31,322 nucleotides of DNA from a virus: positions 1 through 31,322 of IMG/VR virus record IMGVR_UViG_3300005288_000102, one strand, 5' to 3'. The notes under the pieces were generated by a model, which had not been told where the DNA came from, did no database searches, and saw nothing but the letters and a program-made list of their open reading frames with translations. The translations under genes were made by a program, and so were the position numbers. Shown here piece by piece: positions 23,189 through 31,290 of this stretch; position 1 is the stretch's first letter, and every line of letters starts with the position of its first letter.

Positions 23189-23649
23189 TCCTCGGCCCCC
23201 TTGCGTGACGGCGGGGCGATCAGCAACTCGAAAGCGTGACGGTCACGCTTTGCCAGATCTGCCCCGGCGAGGGCCAACGCGGCCAGCACGGGAGCGAGGA
23301 GGGCCGCGAACGCCTGAGGATCTTTCCCCGCAAGGCGGGCGCCGCCGTGAGCCAGCAACGTCAGGGCCTCGGCTGATTCTTCGAACCCGCCGGCCTTGCA
23401 CACGTCGATCATCGCCTGCACGGTGCCACCGTAGAAGGTGATCGCCGGCAGGTGGAACGCCTCAGCCTTGAGCTTGGCCTGCGCATCGCGCATGCGCTTT
23501 TTCTTCTGACGCTCGCGGTTCTGACGCTTGACCTTGTCGGCCTTGCTCTCACCAGGCACAGCGCCGAAGCGCTCGGCCAGAGCCTCTTTATCGGTAGGAA
23601 TGACGTCAGACTTCGCAATCGAGCTGACCAGGCGCAGGGCGGCACTCAT
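23185..23649 (-). CDS. Early protein with a basic segment, function unknown
   Basis: A 154-residue protein, coupled to the upstream gene by ATGA. Residues ~35-62 are strongly basic (ADKVKRQNRERQKKKRMRDA) and could bind nucleic acid. The rest is an Ala-rich helical domain (ALTLLAHGGARLAGKDPQAF on). No family recognised. Confidence 0.65.
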   Translation of the reverse strand: MSAALRLVSSIAKSDVIPTDKEALAERFGAVPGESKADKVKRQNRERQKKKRMRDAQAKLKAEAFHLPAITFYGGTVQAMIDVCKAGGFEESAEALTLLAHGGARLAGKDPQAFAALLAPVLAALALAGADLAKRDRHAFELLIAPPSRKGAEE

Positions 23650-24248
23650 GCCGATTCACCTTTCAAGCGAGACAGAAGCAGCATCGGCAGCGGACGGCCG
23701 GTGCCGGTCGACAGGGCGATCATTTCGTTAAACATCAGCGAAATGGCTTCGGCCCCCTCCTCAAGCATCCGATCAACGGCCGCCGGGTCATCGGCGCCGT
23801 CGTATTTTCCGTCGTGCGCCGGCTCACTGGCCGCGATGAAATCGCCGATCGCCCTCGTAACCTCGCCCAAGTTGGACAAGGCTGCCGAAGTTCCGACCAG
23901 ACCGGCGAGCGTGGGAATTCGAACGTCAAAGCATCCAGCCATGGCCAGCAGCTGGTGCCGCGCGGCTTGCTGGTACTCAGGAGGCAGACAGGACAGCCAA
24001 ACCCATTTCCATTCGAGCGGGAAGGGCTGCGTTTCGTGAAAGATGCGCGACACGCGGGTCGCCCAGGCCTTGCGCACCTTCTGGTACGTCTCGACGTCTT
24101 CGGGCGTTTCAAGCGGTTCAATCAGGCGAGCATCAGCTAGAGCTGGCGCCAGGCGTTCGCTTGCAAAACGCTCGAGTGACCAATCCGAATGGGCGAACCA
24201 TCGGCTAGTCTGATCGACGAGTACATCCCTTTCAGTTCGCGTGGTCAT
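23646..24248 (-). CDS. First gene of the early operon, unknown (possible regulator)
   Basis: A 200-residue protein. I chose ATG 24248 (MTTRTERDVL) with AAAGG just upstream; the longer ATG at 24293 would lie in front of the predicted transcription start. Trp/Pro-rich segments (FPLEWKWVWLSCLPPEYQQA) precede a helical C-terminal half with TRAIGDFIAASEPAHDGKYD and EEGAEAISLMFNEMIAL. Being divergent from the repressor and under its likely operator, it takes the place of a cro/CII-type regulator, but no helix-turn-helix is obvious. Confidence 0.65.
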   Translation of the reverse strand: MTTRTERDVLVDQTSRWFAHSDWSLERFASERLAPALADARLIEPLETPEDVETYQKVRKAWATRVSRIFHETQPFPLEWKWVWLSCLPPEYQQAARHQLLAMAGCFDVRIPTLAGLVGTSAALSNLGEVTRAIGDFIAASEPAHDGKYDGADDPAAVDRMLEEGAEAISLMFNEMIALSTGTGRPLPMLLLSRLKGESA

Positions 24249-24275
24249 AGCACCTTTCCCTGTAAATACGGTCGC

Positions 24276-24293
24276 ATGTGGCTCTAACCACAT
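24276..24293. repeat. 6-bp inverted repeat in the early-operon leader
   Basis: ATGTGG (24276-24281) and CCACAT (24288-24293) flank CTCTAA. It lies at the predicted start of the early transcript and could be a second operator or an RNA hairpin. Confidence 0.5.
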
Positions 24294-24294
24294 T

Positions 24295-24308
24295 CTCTAT
24301 ATTTAGAG
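24295..24308. promoter_or_regulatory. Candidate repressor operator over the early promoter
   Basis: CTCTATATTTAGAG is a near-palindrome (CTCTA / TAGAG arms). A 13-base part recurs in opposite orientation at 25079-25091, on the other side of cI. It covers the predicted -10 of the early promoter. Confidence 0.55.
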
Positions 24309-24323
24309 TGAAAATGCAAACAA
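24296..24323 (-). promoter_or_regulatory. Predicted early promoter (PR-like)
   Basis: On the minus strand TTGTTT (24323-24318), a 16-base spacer and TATAGA (24301-24296). The region is AT-rich and divergent from cI. Transcription would start near 24289, leaving a ~40-base leader before ATG 24248. Confidence 0.5.
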
Positions 24324-24395
24324 AATTACTAAATAACGAGTGGTGCCGCTAAGCATCCAGAAGGGACAATAATTACGGGAAAAGGAGAGGGAACC

Positions 24396-25061
24396 ATGCA
24401 ACGCGACTCAACAATCGGCTCCGCGATACGGAAGAGGCGGCAAGCCCTTGGATGGTCGTTACAGCGCCTGGTCGAGGCGTCTCATATTGAGATGTCAACC
24501 GGGCATTTAGCGACCCTCGAAACCAAAGACATGGCGCCTAGCGTCTACGTCGCCGAAGCGCTCGCGAAGGGCCTCGGAACGACCGTCGACGTTTTGCTAC
24601 GCGAGGCGAGAGATCCGACAGCTTTTGAGGCCCCCACCGAGCACGCTCAACGCGTGCCAGTAGTGCCGTGGGATCAAGCCGCAAAATGGGCTGCAAACCC
24701 TGATCCTAGACGCCTTCCGGCCGGTTCATCATGGGTCATGCCAACCGATACACCTTCGGGCAAAGTCTTCGCCCTTAAGGTTCGTGATGAAAGCATGCAA
24801 GCCCCGAGCGGGATCAGCTTCCCGGCTGGCTATACGATCTTCGTCGACCCTGGCCGCAAGGCACTTGCCAATGACTTTATCGTGGGCCACCTTGGCGACC
24901 CGACTGCACCAGTGTTCAAGAAATTGACACTTGATGGCTCGGCGTACTGGCTCAGGTCGCTGAATCCGCAGTTTCCCATGCAACAGGTGGGTGATACATT
25001 CGAGGTGATAGGCGTCGTCGTCGGCCTTCGTGCGGCGTTCGACAAGGGGGGAGTTCTATAA
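24396..25061 (+). CDS. CI-like prophage repressor, HTH plus S24 self-cleavage domain
   Basis: A 221-residue repressor with AAGGAGAGG before ATG 24396. Residues ~5-70 are an Xre-type helix-turn-helix (AIRKRRQALGWSLQRLVEAS, then a HLATLETKDM segment). Residues ~85-215 are a LexA/CI S24 domain: VRDESMQ with Ser133, and VFKKL with Lys175, spaced 42 as in lambda CI (43). A possible cleavage region is RRLPAGSSW near 107-115 (AG pair). It should be inactivated by RecA during SOS. It lies between the early promoter and repA and has matching operators on both sides, so it probably controls both lysogeny and copy number, as CB does in N15. Confidence 0.92.
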   Translation: MQRDSTIGSAIRKRRQALGWSLQRLVEASHIEMSTGHLATLETKDMAPSVYVAEALAKGLGTTVDVLLREARDPTAFEAPTEHAQRVPVVPWDQAAKWAANPDPRRLPAGSSWVMPTDTPSGKVFALKVRDESMQAPSGISFPAGYTIFVDPGRKALANDFIVGHLGDPTAPVFKKLTLDGSAYWLRSLNPQFPMQQVGDTFEVIGVVVGLRAAFDKGGVL

Positions 25062-25078
25062 AAAGAGCGCGTCAGTCT

Positions 25079-25091
25079 TCTAAATATAGAG
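25079..25091. promoter_or_regulatory. Second candidate repressor operator, before repA
   Basis: TCTAAATATAGAG on the plus strand equals the minus-strand sequence of 24295-24307. It lies 18 bases after the cI stop, so bound repressor could act on cI or repA expression. Confidence 0.5.
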
Positions 25092-25156
25092 TGGACGACG
25101 TAAAGTAGCGGGGCTACCCGCTAACGAGCTATTTTTTTTCAAAGCTGGAAAAGACA

Positions 25157-25189
25157 AAGGCCGGGGGGCTTTAGCAACCCCCCGGCCTT
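25157..25189 (-). terminator. Perfect 12-bp GC hairpin, terminator on the minus strand
   Basis: AAGGCCGGGGGG (25157-25168) and CCCCCCGGCCTT (25178-25189) pair perfectly around a nine-base loop. On the minus strand it continues TGTCTTTTCC after the TT of the stem; the plus side lacks a T-run. Could end an antisense RNA and attenuate read-through from cI. Confidence 0.65.
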
Positions 25190-25285
25190 CGCGATAGACG
25201 CACACCTTGCGGTGTCTACTGGTGCAATCGGTTATCTGTTTTAGCGGGCAGGTAACACGACTTACTACTCGAACTTTGCCGTTCA
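25157..25285 (-). ncRNA. Candidate counter-transcribed RNA in the repA leader
   Basis: From a predicted start near 25285 (promoter 25292-25319) to the hairpin at 25157-25189, a ~130-nt minus-strand RNA would be complementary to the repA leader. Antisense control of rep genes is common in plasmids. No expression evidence. Confidence 0.3.
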
Positions 25286-25291
25286 GTGCCC

Positions 25292-25319
25292 AGTTTAGAC
25301 CCGTGTATACGGACGTCAA
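25292..25319 (-). promoter_or_regulatory. Possible antisense promoter in the repA leader
   Basis: On the minus strand TTGACG (25319-25314), 16 bases, TAAACT (25297-25292). The -35 is good, the -10 moderate. Confidence 0.35.
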
Positions 25320-25322
25320 TCG

Positions 25323-25380
25323 TTTGTACTTTTTCACCTTTGTACTTTTGACCAAAGGGACAAAATGACAAACGTACAAA
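25323..25380. repeat. AT-rich TTTGTAC / GTACAAA repeats at the repA start
   Basis: TTTGTAC at 25323-25329 and 25339-25345, and the inverse GTACAAA at 25374-25380, inside repA codons 4-6. They resemble the clusters at 18479-18505 and 20694-20726. Possible binding site of an element-encoded regulator or of RepA itself. Confidence 0.5.
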
Positions 25381-28300
25381 AGGGCACAGGGCTGGAAGCC
25401 TTCTATCAGGAGCGGTTTAACTCCGATCCGTACAGCCTGCTTGATTTTTTCGACGCCGATATTTCCGCCGTCGCGGGTGACGCTTTCGTCAACTGGTCGT
25501 CGGTTCGCGGCCTGGTTCGCCTCAATGGCGAACGCTTCAAGGCCTACTCAAAAGCGAAGATCCTCACCACCGATAGCCGCTACGACGGCAAGGTCATGGT
25601 ATGGGGCGAGCTCAAGAAAACCGACCCAAAGCCCGCGACCGACGACCGCCCAGCACTGGCGGCGATCGAGTACCCGGCCCTGACGTTCAGCAACAACGCC
25701 GCCTCTCCGTCGTACTGGTCTGGCTTCACAGCGCTACTCGATCTGTACCAACGCGAAAAAGGGATCGATACCAGCGATCGCGACCGCGAGTTTTTGGCGA
25801 AGCAAGAAGCCAAGCGCCTCGAGCGTGAAGCCCGCCAGGCCGCCGAGGAAGCCGCGCAACGCATCCGCGAGGAGCGTATCCAGGGCGAATTTTCTGCCTA
25901 CAAAAATGCTTGGCTGACCGGCGAGCGCGGGGAATTCGAATACGAGGGCACCCGCAAAGACCGCACCACCTTCATTGCTCGCGGCTTTGTCGAGGTGATC
26001 GGCGACGAGGACGGTAGCTCGCCTTACCTGCAGAAAAAGCAAATCGGCGCCATCGCGTCACGCTTCAAAATGAAACGCATGCGTGACAGTCACGGTGTTT
26101 TCACAGCCGTTCCTTTGCTCAATATCCACGGCCAATTCCTCGGCCTGCAGCGCCTGTACGACGACAAAAAGCTGCAGGGCACGGGCGTCAAGATGGACGG
26201 CGCCCACTGCATTTTCGGCGATATCGAAACCGCCGAGATCCGGATTTCGGTCGAAGGCTTCGCGACTGGCGCCAGCGTTTACCTGGCCGAGCTCGAGGCC
26301 GGCCGCAATATCGCCGTGGTCGTCGCGTTCAACGTCGACAACCTGGTCAAGGTACTGCGCATCTACGACAAGTTTTATCCGGGCTGGCGTTTCCTCAACG
26401 CCGCCGACAATGACCAATGGAAAGACGCCGGCAACGCCGGCATGCTCGCTGCGCTGGAGATTCACCGCGACCTGCAGCACGTCGCCACCGTGCCGACTTT
26501 CGAATCGATGAGCCTCGACGAGGTGGCCAAGGCCCGGGAAACCGGCAAAGGCCCCACGGACTGGAACGACTACCACTGTCGCTACGGGCTGAAATCGACC
26601 GCCAAGGCGCTGCACGCTCGCGACAGCATGCACCGGGCCGAAAAGGACTGGTTTAGCTACTGCCTGCAGCGACTGGCTCACAGCGGCGGCAAGGATCGGG
26701 TAGAGAAAGCGGCCAAGATGGCGGTTAACGCCGGCCTGCTCCTGGTGCCGATCAAATACAGCGTCGACGAGGTCGTCGCCCGTGTGATCGAGAACCTGCA
26801 CCCAAGCACCCCCGTTGCCCTGCACGCGAAAATGCGCAGCCTGGCGCACTGGATCTGCCGTCAGAAAGTCAATCAAGCCCAGCAGCTGCGCGGCTTCTCG
26901 GTCAAGGCGCTGGCAAACCCGAATGTTCGTTACATGAAAATCGAAGGCGTGCGCGCCGAACACGGCGGCATTGAGCTGCCGGCGCATATGGCCGACCTGA
27001 TCGAAAGCCTCGAGGGCGTGATCGTTGTCCGCGCGCCGATGGGATCGGGCAAAACCGAGAAACTGATCGCGCCGCTCATGAAAGCGTCGACGAAAGCCGC
27101 CTACATTGCGCACCGGATCTCTCTCCTCGAGGACGCCGCCGCGCGCCTCAACGTCGAACACTATCAGTTGGTAACCGCTCGCCAGATGCCGTGGGTTTCG
27201 CACATGGCTTGCTGCGTCAACAGCCTGACCGCGCCGAAGTTCTACAACGCCGAGGAGCGCAGCTGGTTCACTACCCTTGAAACGCTCTGCATCGACGAGG
27301 CCTCCCAGGTGATCCGCCACACCACAACCGGCCCGGTTGAGGGGCGTGTGCGCGTGCTCGACTCTCTGATAGAGGCCGTCGCGGCCGCGAAACGCGTTCT
27401 GCTCTGCGACGCCGACGCCAACGACGGTGTTATCGAGTTTTGCGAGATTGCACGCCCTGGTGAAGTCATCACCGTTCTGGATATCGTCGGCACGACCGAC
27501 CATATCCGGGTTGACCACGGCGACGACGAGACGGTCTGGCAATTGGCGATCGATCAGATCTGCGCCGGCCGGCGCGTGCTGGTCGCCAACGACTCGGCCG
27601 AATCGGCCAAGAAAATGGCCGCTCTGATCGAGGCCAAGGTCAACGAGGAGGAGATCGCACCGGTTCGCATGCTCCTGGTTCACGCCGACAGCAAAGCCGA
27701 CCCCGACGTCGAGGAGTTTCTGCGCAACCCGAACGAGGAGGCGCTCAAGTACGACGTGCTGATCTACTCGCCGGCTATCAGCTCCGGCGTATCCATGACG
27801 ACGCCCCATTTCGAACATCATTTCGGCCTGTTCAGCGGGAACACTGTCGGCCCGTCCGACGCCGTGCAGATGCTGCGCCGCGACCGTACCGCCCGACATT
27901 ACGTCGTCGGCATTGGCCACACCTCCGGCCAGCGTGAAACCGACCCTGAGTCGCTATATCGTGGCCTATTGGTCGCCGAGGATCTGGTCTGCCAGTTCCA
28001 GGAGACGCCCGAAGAATTCCGCCTGACCCGCAAAAAGACCGCTTTCGACAAGATCTGGCTATCGACCGTCACCTCTGAGAACAAAGCGCGCAACAGCTTT
28101 GCGAACAACCTGCTGCTGATGCTCTCCGGCGAGGGTTACCAGGTGCAGCGCCTGGCGATCGATCCTCAGACCATTGACGACCTGACCGACATGTCGCGCA
28201 AAAACCGCAAGTTCGCGGGCGAATTGGTGTTTGCCAAGCGCATGGATCTGATTGACAGCGTCGAGACGCCAACCGAGGAGGCTTTCCTCAAGCTCAATCG

Positions 28301-29228
28301 TCAAGAAGTCCGCAGCGAGGCGGAAAGCGCCCAGGTCGATCGCTACCACATCGAGCACCAGCTCGGCGTTGACGATATCCGCGCGGACGACGTCGCATTC
28401 TATGACGATCGGGGGATCGCCAAGGTTGTGCAGCTCGAGCTGCTGCAGGCGGACGAATCTCAAGCGAAGGCCTACGACATGGCCCAGCGCAAGGCGCGGG
28501 TAGTCCTCACTCAACACCGCTTCAAAACCCCAGCGCACGCGCTGCTGAAACAGATATTCGAGATCCTCACGCTCGATCGTCATTCGGGTACTGGTGAATT
28601 CAACAGCCTGCAGTGTCGCCAGGTGCTGGAACTGCTCAAGCGCGACCAAGCGACGCTTGATCTGTACAACGCTCTGAAACTCGGCCGGCACGTCGCCAGC
28701 CTCAACGCAAAGGCCTGCGCAACCACGGTCGTTAAGTCGATCCTCGAGCGCCTCGGCCTGGTCACGAAAAAGCGTAAGACGAACGGGCAGGTTCTTTTTG
28801 CCCTCAACATGGATAATTGGGCGTTCGTTATGGGCTACGTACAGCGCCGTGCAGCCAAAAACGTCCATTCCCTGACCACCCATGACCACGAAACCACGCA
28901 CCAGCCCCTGCTGGCCCCTGAGGAGCTCGCAGAAGCCCCCAAAGCGCAGCGCGCCCTGACGACAGCGGGCGCGGCGGACAGTGACACTTTGCAGGTAGAG
29001 GGTGTAAGCACAGTTGAAAAGTATCCCTTGGAAGTAGCAGAACGAGCATTCGCTTTTGCTTCGCTTTGCGAGCTCCCCGCCGGCACGCCAGTTGTGCAGC
29101 TGATGCGGGAGATCGATCCGGGGGTCGTGCGGCGGATGGCGGATCCGGGGACGGAATTTAAAGTCCTGAAATGGATGCTCGGATATGCGGCAAAGCTACT
29201 ACGGCCAGAGGCGCGTTATACTGTCTAG
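25365..29228 (+). CDS. repA: RepA-type replication protein: TOPRIM primase and SF2-like helicase
   Basis: A 1287-residue protein, the size and build of N15 RepA (1324 aa). Residues ~130-180 are a charged helical linker. A TOPRIM primase core follows: EGFATGAS near 295 (catalytic Glu), LNAADNDQWKDAGN near 343 (Asp pair) and the GPTDWNDYH block near 395. The helicase part has Walker A VRAPMGSGKTEKLIAP near 555, Walker B LCIDEAS near 642, SPAISSGVSM near 805 and the QMLRRDRTARH arginine motif near 834, like origin-binding helicases. The last ~400 residues hold no motif I recognise. One protein can thus open the origin, unwind and prime. In N15 the origin is inside repA; I saw no iterons here. 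Confidence 0.92.
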   Translation: MTNVQKGTGLEAFYQERFNSDPYSLLDFFDADISAVAGDAFVNWSSVRGLVRLNGERFKAYSKAKILTTDSRYDGKVMVWGELKKTDPKPATDDRPALAAIEYPALTFSNNAASPSYWSGFTALLDLYQREKGIDTSDRDREFLAKQEAKRLEREARQAAEEAAQRIREERIQGEFSAYKNAWLTGERGEFEYEGTRKDRTTFIARGFVEVIGDEDGSSPYLQKKQIGAIASRFKMKRMRDSHGVFTAVPLLNIHGQFLGLQRLYDDKKLQGTGVKMDGAHCIFGDIETAEIRISVEGFATGASVYLAELEAGRNIAVVVAFNVDNLVKVLRIYDKFYPGWRFLNAADNDQWKDAGNAGMLAALEIHRDLQHVATVPTFESMSLDEVAKARETGKGPTDWNDYHCRYGLKSTAKALHARDSMHRAEKDWFSYCLQRLAHSGGKDRVEKAAKMAVNAGLLLVPIKYSVDEVVARVIENLHPSTPVALHAKMRSLAHWICRQKVNQAQQLRGFSVKALANPNVRYMKIEGVRAEHGGIELPAHMADLIESLEGVIVVRAPMGSGKTEKLIAPLMKASTKAAYIAHRISLLEDAAARLNVEHYQLVTARQMPWVSHMACCVNSLTAPKFYNAEERSWFTTLETLCIDEASQVIRHTTTGPVEGRVRVLDSLIEAVAAAKRVLLCDADANDGVIEFCEIARPGEVITVLDIVGTTDHIRVDHGDDETVWQLAIDQICAGRRVLVANDSAESAKKMAALIEAKVNEEEIAPVRMLLVHADSKADPDVEEFLRNPNEEALKYDVLIYSPAISSGVSMTTPHFEHHFGLFSGNTVGPSDAVQMLRRDRTARHYVVGIGHTSGQRETDPESLYRGLLVAEDLVCQFQETPEEFRLTRKKTAFDKIWLSTVTSENKARNSFANNLLLMLSGEGYQVQRLAIDPQTIDDLTDMSRKNRKFAGELVFAKRMDLIDSVETPTEEAFLKLNRQEVRSEAESAQVDRYHIEHQLGVDDIRADDVAFYDDRGIAKVVQLELLQADESQAKAYDMAQRKARVVLTQHRFKTPAHALLKQIFEILTLDRHSGTGEFNSLQCRQVLELLKRDQATLDLYNALKLGRHVASLNAKACATTVVKSILERLGLVTKKRKTNGQVLFALNMDNWAFVMGYVQRRAAKNVHSLTTHDHETTHQPLLAPEELAEAPKAQRALTTAGAADSDTLQVEGVSTVEKYPLEVAERAFAFASLCELPAGTPVVQLMREIDPGVVRRMADPGTEFKVLKWMLGYAAKLLRPEARYTV

Positions 29229-29237
29229 ATAGACAGT
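29217..29237 (+). promoter_or_regulatory. Operator-like palindrome overlapping a -10 element at the repA stop
   Basis: TATACT (29217-29222) is a good -10 sequence but has no clear -35. ACTGTCTAGATAGACAGT (29220-29237) is an inverted repeat with 8-bp arms and a two-base centre. It covers the repA stop and lies 45 bases before the small gene's TTG start. Confidence 0.45.
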
Positions 29238-29281
29238 GATGGCAATTAAACATCGATAGGAACAAAGGGGAGGGATTCACC

Positions 29282-29554
29282 TTGCAGTGCCAAGAAAAAA
29301 TGGACAGAGCGTCCGCTAAACTCAGCCGCGCCAGATCGGCGCTCAGAATGGCCATGATGGCCGGAATGGAAGCAAAACGAGGGGATCTGCTCGACATGAT
29401 CGAGACAGCGCTCGAGAAACTAGAGGAGGCTGAGACAGAGCTCAGATGCGGAGAAAATCAGGATGTTCTGCCGGGTCGACTGATCCCGGCAGAAGATTTG
29501 ACGCCATGTCAGGCAGTGGTTTTACCGCTCGCGGCTTCGAACAAAGCCCTTTGA
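29282..29554 (+). CDS. Small helical protein with TTG start, unknown
   Basis: A 90-residue product. The TTG start at 29282 has a strong GGGGAGGG site seven bases upstream; ATG 29300 has none. Residues ~7-55 form amphipathic helices (SARSALRMAMMAGMEAKRGD, then METALEKLEEAETEL-like heptads). The C-terminus is neutral. Its last 46 bases overlap the 3' end of the protelomerase gene tail to tail. A control or antitoxin-like role is conceivable, but nothing shows it. Confidence 0.6.
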   Translation: MQCQEKMDRASAKLSRARSALRMAMMAGMEAKRGDLLDMIETALEKLEEAETELRCGENQDVLPGRLIPAEDLTPCQAVVLPLAASNKAL

Positions 29555-31140
29555 GCCTCCTCTCTGCTGTCACCCTCTGCTCTGGCGATCTCGACGCCAT
29601 TTAGCTTGGCCACAGCAACGAAACGACCCTCCGAGATCTCGAGCACCGAGACTCTCGGTCTAGCATTCGCCACCTCTGCCGGAACAGCCGGCGCAACCGC
29701 TCGAGCAGGGCGGTTCGGGGTGGCAAGGGCCTCGCTGGCCATCGACAGATAATCCTTGATCGCCTGGCGGTGACTGCCCACGTTAACCGAGATCGCTTTC
29801 TGCGAGATCAGTACGTCAGGCGACGCAGCCACAGCCTTTTTCACCCAACTGTGAATACGCTGCGAAGCGACGCCGCCAGCGGCTTGCTCGTCGAGGGCCT
29901 CGAGGGCCTCGAGCCGACTGGCGTACTTGCTCACTGGCTCAGCCGGTGCCTCGTTGGCGTAGCTGATTTTGAAGGCCTTGTAGCTTTCTTGGGTGTCCAT
30001 GTCCTCATGACCCAGCATTTCACGCCAGAACACTGTCTCGTTGACAGTTTTCCACCGTGCGTCCCTGGTGAAATGGATCTCGAAAACGATTCGAGCCCAG
30101 ATCGCGCGGCTGTCTTTGAATACCCGGGCCTCGCTGCCAAGCACCCGCTTTGCCACGGTGTTTAAGGTTTTCGCGACGCGGCGATTGATCTCGATGTTGT
30201 CCAGGTGCTGCAGCTCGAGCACCTCAGGCAAGGCCCGTAGTCGATCGAGCGCCTCGAGCACCTGGTCGGCCTGAATCAGGCTGTAGATCCGATAGCTCGC
30301 GCCATAGTCGACGCCGCCACGGCGCTTGGCCTGGCCGCTGAATTCGAGCTCGTACTCACCTACCTTTTTGAAGCGGCCGAGCTTCAAAACCTCAACCTCA
30401 CGACGGCCGGTTACCATCGCCAGACCCAGCGCGAGCGACGAGAACCGCTGCACGGCCTCGCCGTTGGTTCCGATCTCGGCGTCGGTCAGTAGCCGGTGCG
30501 CCGCCTCAATGTACTGGTAGTAATTGATCTCGACGGTATTCGTCGCGCGCTCCTCGAGCGTGGCGGTGGCTTGGGTCGCGAGCTCCTCCTTGATGGCCTT
30601 AGGCAGTACCAGGTGCCGCATCACTTCGTGGTCGAGCTTCATATCCTGGATGGCTTCGAAGGCTTCGTGGTCGCGATCCTGGCGAACCTGCGCCAGCAGG
30701 TCACGGTGCGCGAGGCGCAGCTCAGTGATATCGGTCAGTTCAGCCAGAGCATTCAGCTGCTCGGCGTAACGCGGGTGACGCTTTGCCAGGCGGCGCGCCG
30801 ACTCTTCAATCGCATGATGCCGCCAGTTTTTAGCGGTGACGGCCTTGCGAACAAGCGTCAGATACCGGCGATAGCTCGAAGGCTGCAGCTTGTCCTCGTC
30901 CTTGCGGCGCTTGTCCTCATACAGGCGTTTTTTCAGGCTCTCAGCGACCCGCGTTATGCGTTTGGTCTTCTCACTGCGCGACATGTGCGGGTCTGAATCG
31001 ATCAGCTCGACGTCGTGCAACATCTTGTCGATCAGGGGCTGCAGCTCGACTTTCTGCCGAGTGGCCCCGCCGTAATTGCCAAAGCTGGCGCGTTCCTGGT
31101 CTGGTTGCATTTCATCACCTGTCATCAGTTCGTCGCTCAT
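29509..31140 (-). CDS. tel: Protelomerase (hairpin telomere resolvase, TelN/TelK family)
   Basis: A 543-residue enzyme; start ATG 31140 (MSDELMTGDE) with AGGGG about seven bases upstream. The catalytic set of the TelK-type tyrosine recombinases is complete and keeps the TelK spacing: Arg247 in TGRREVEV, Lys272 in GQAKRRGG (25 apart, as R275/K300), Lys342 and Arg345 in FKDSRAIW (as K380/R383), His378 (33 on, as H416) and Tyr387 in LGHEDMDTQESY (nine on, as Y425). It cuts a palindromic telRL site and reseals the ends as hairpins. It is shorter than the ~630-640-residue N15/PhiKO2 enzymes, mostly at the C-terminus, nearer the size of those of Vibrio/Halomonas myovirus plasmids. The AT-rich repeats upstream may control it. 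Confidence 0.95.
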   Translation of the reverse strand: MSDELMTGDEMQPDQERASFGNYGGATRQKVELQPLIDKMLHDVELIDSDPHMSRSEKTKRITRVAESLKKRLYEDKRRKDEDKLQPSSYRRYLTLVRKAVTAKNWRHHAIEESARRLAKRHPRYAEQLNALAELTDITELRLAHRDLLAQVRQDRDHEAFEAIQDMKLDHEVMRHLVLPKAIKEELATQATATLEERATNTVEINYYQYIEAAHRLLTDAEIGTNGEAVQRFSSLALGLAMVTGRREVEVLKLGRFKKVGEYELEFSGQAKRRGGVDYGASYRIYSLIQADQVLEALDRLRALPEVLELQHLDNIEINRRVAKTLNTVAKRVLGSEARVFKDSRAIWARIVFEIHFTRDARWKTVNETVFWREMLGHEDMDTQESYKAFKISYANEAPAEPVSKYASRLEALEALDEQAAGGVASQRIHSWVKKAVAASPDVLISQKAISVNVGSHRQAIKDYLSMASEALATPNRPARAVAPAVPAEVANARPRVSVLEISEGRFVAVAKLNGVEIARAEGDSREEAQRALFEAASGKTTA

Positions 31141-31141
31141 A

Positions 31142-31290
31142 TATACACCCCTAACCCTACGATAAGAATAGCCAGCCAAGCCTATACACCCATACCCCGC
31201 CTGACCGTGTGCACAATTGTACACCCATAGCCAGCACCTGTATACACCCATAGCCCAATCTCATTAACTATACACCCATAGCCCAATATA
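31142..31290. repeat. Five iteron-like direct repeats upstream of the protelomerase gene
   Basis: Copies of TATACACCCATAGCC with variations: 31142-31156 (touches the start codon region), 31183-31197, 31219-31232 (GTACACCC), 31241-31259 and 31269-31290, the last two extended by CAAT. Spacing is 41, ~35, ~23 and 28 bases. Probable binding sites for a telomere or control protein. Confidence 0.8.

Larger units (their letters stand above)
25062..25364. other. repA leader, 303 bp without a gene
   Basis: Contains the second copy of the operator-like 13-mer (25079-25091), a perfect GC hairpin (25157-25189), a possible minus-strand promoter (25292-25319) and the AT-rich repeats next to repA. An ORF on the minus strand (25080-25379) starts inside repA and looks accidental. 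Confidence 0.6.

Noticed and set aside
25080-25379. Minus-strand 99-codon ORF across the repA leader
   Set aside because: Starts inside repA, reads through the GC hairpin and has no ribosome site or recognisable domain; the antisense RNA, if any, is probably non-coding.
26058-27920. Long minus-strand open frame inside repA (620 codons)
   Set aside because: Covers the helicase motifs of repA on the other strand; His/Val/Arg-rich composition and no ribosome site make it a shadow.
25365-29228. Replication origin within repA
   Set aside because: Known for N15, but I saw no iterons or AT-rich dyad inside this gene that would support placing an origin.
31209-31226. Overlapping small palindromes GTGTGCACAATTGTACAC, reminiscent of the N15 telomere flank CACAATTG
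   Set aside because: Arms do not share one centre, so it is not one long palindrome; the similarity to N15 is too short to call a telomere.
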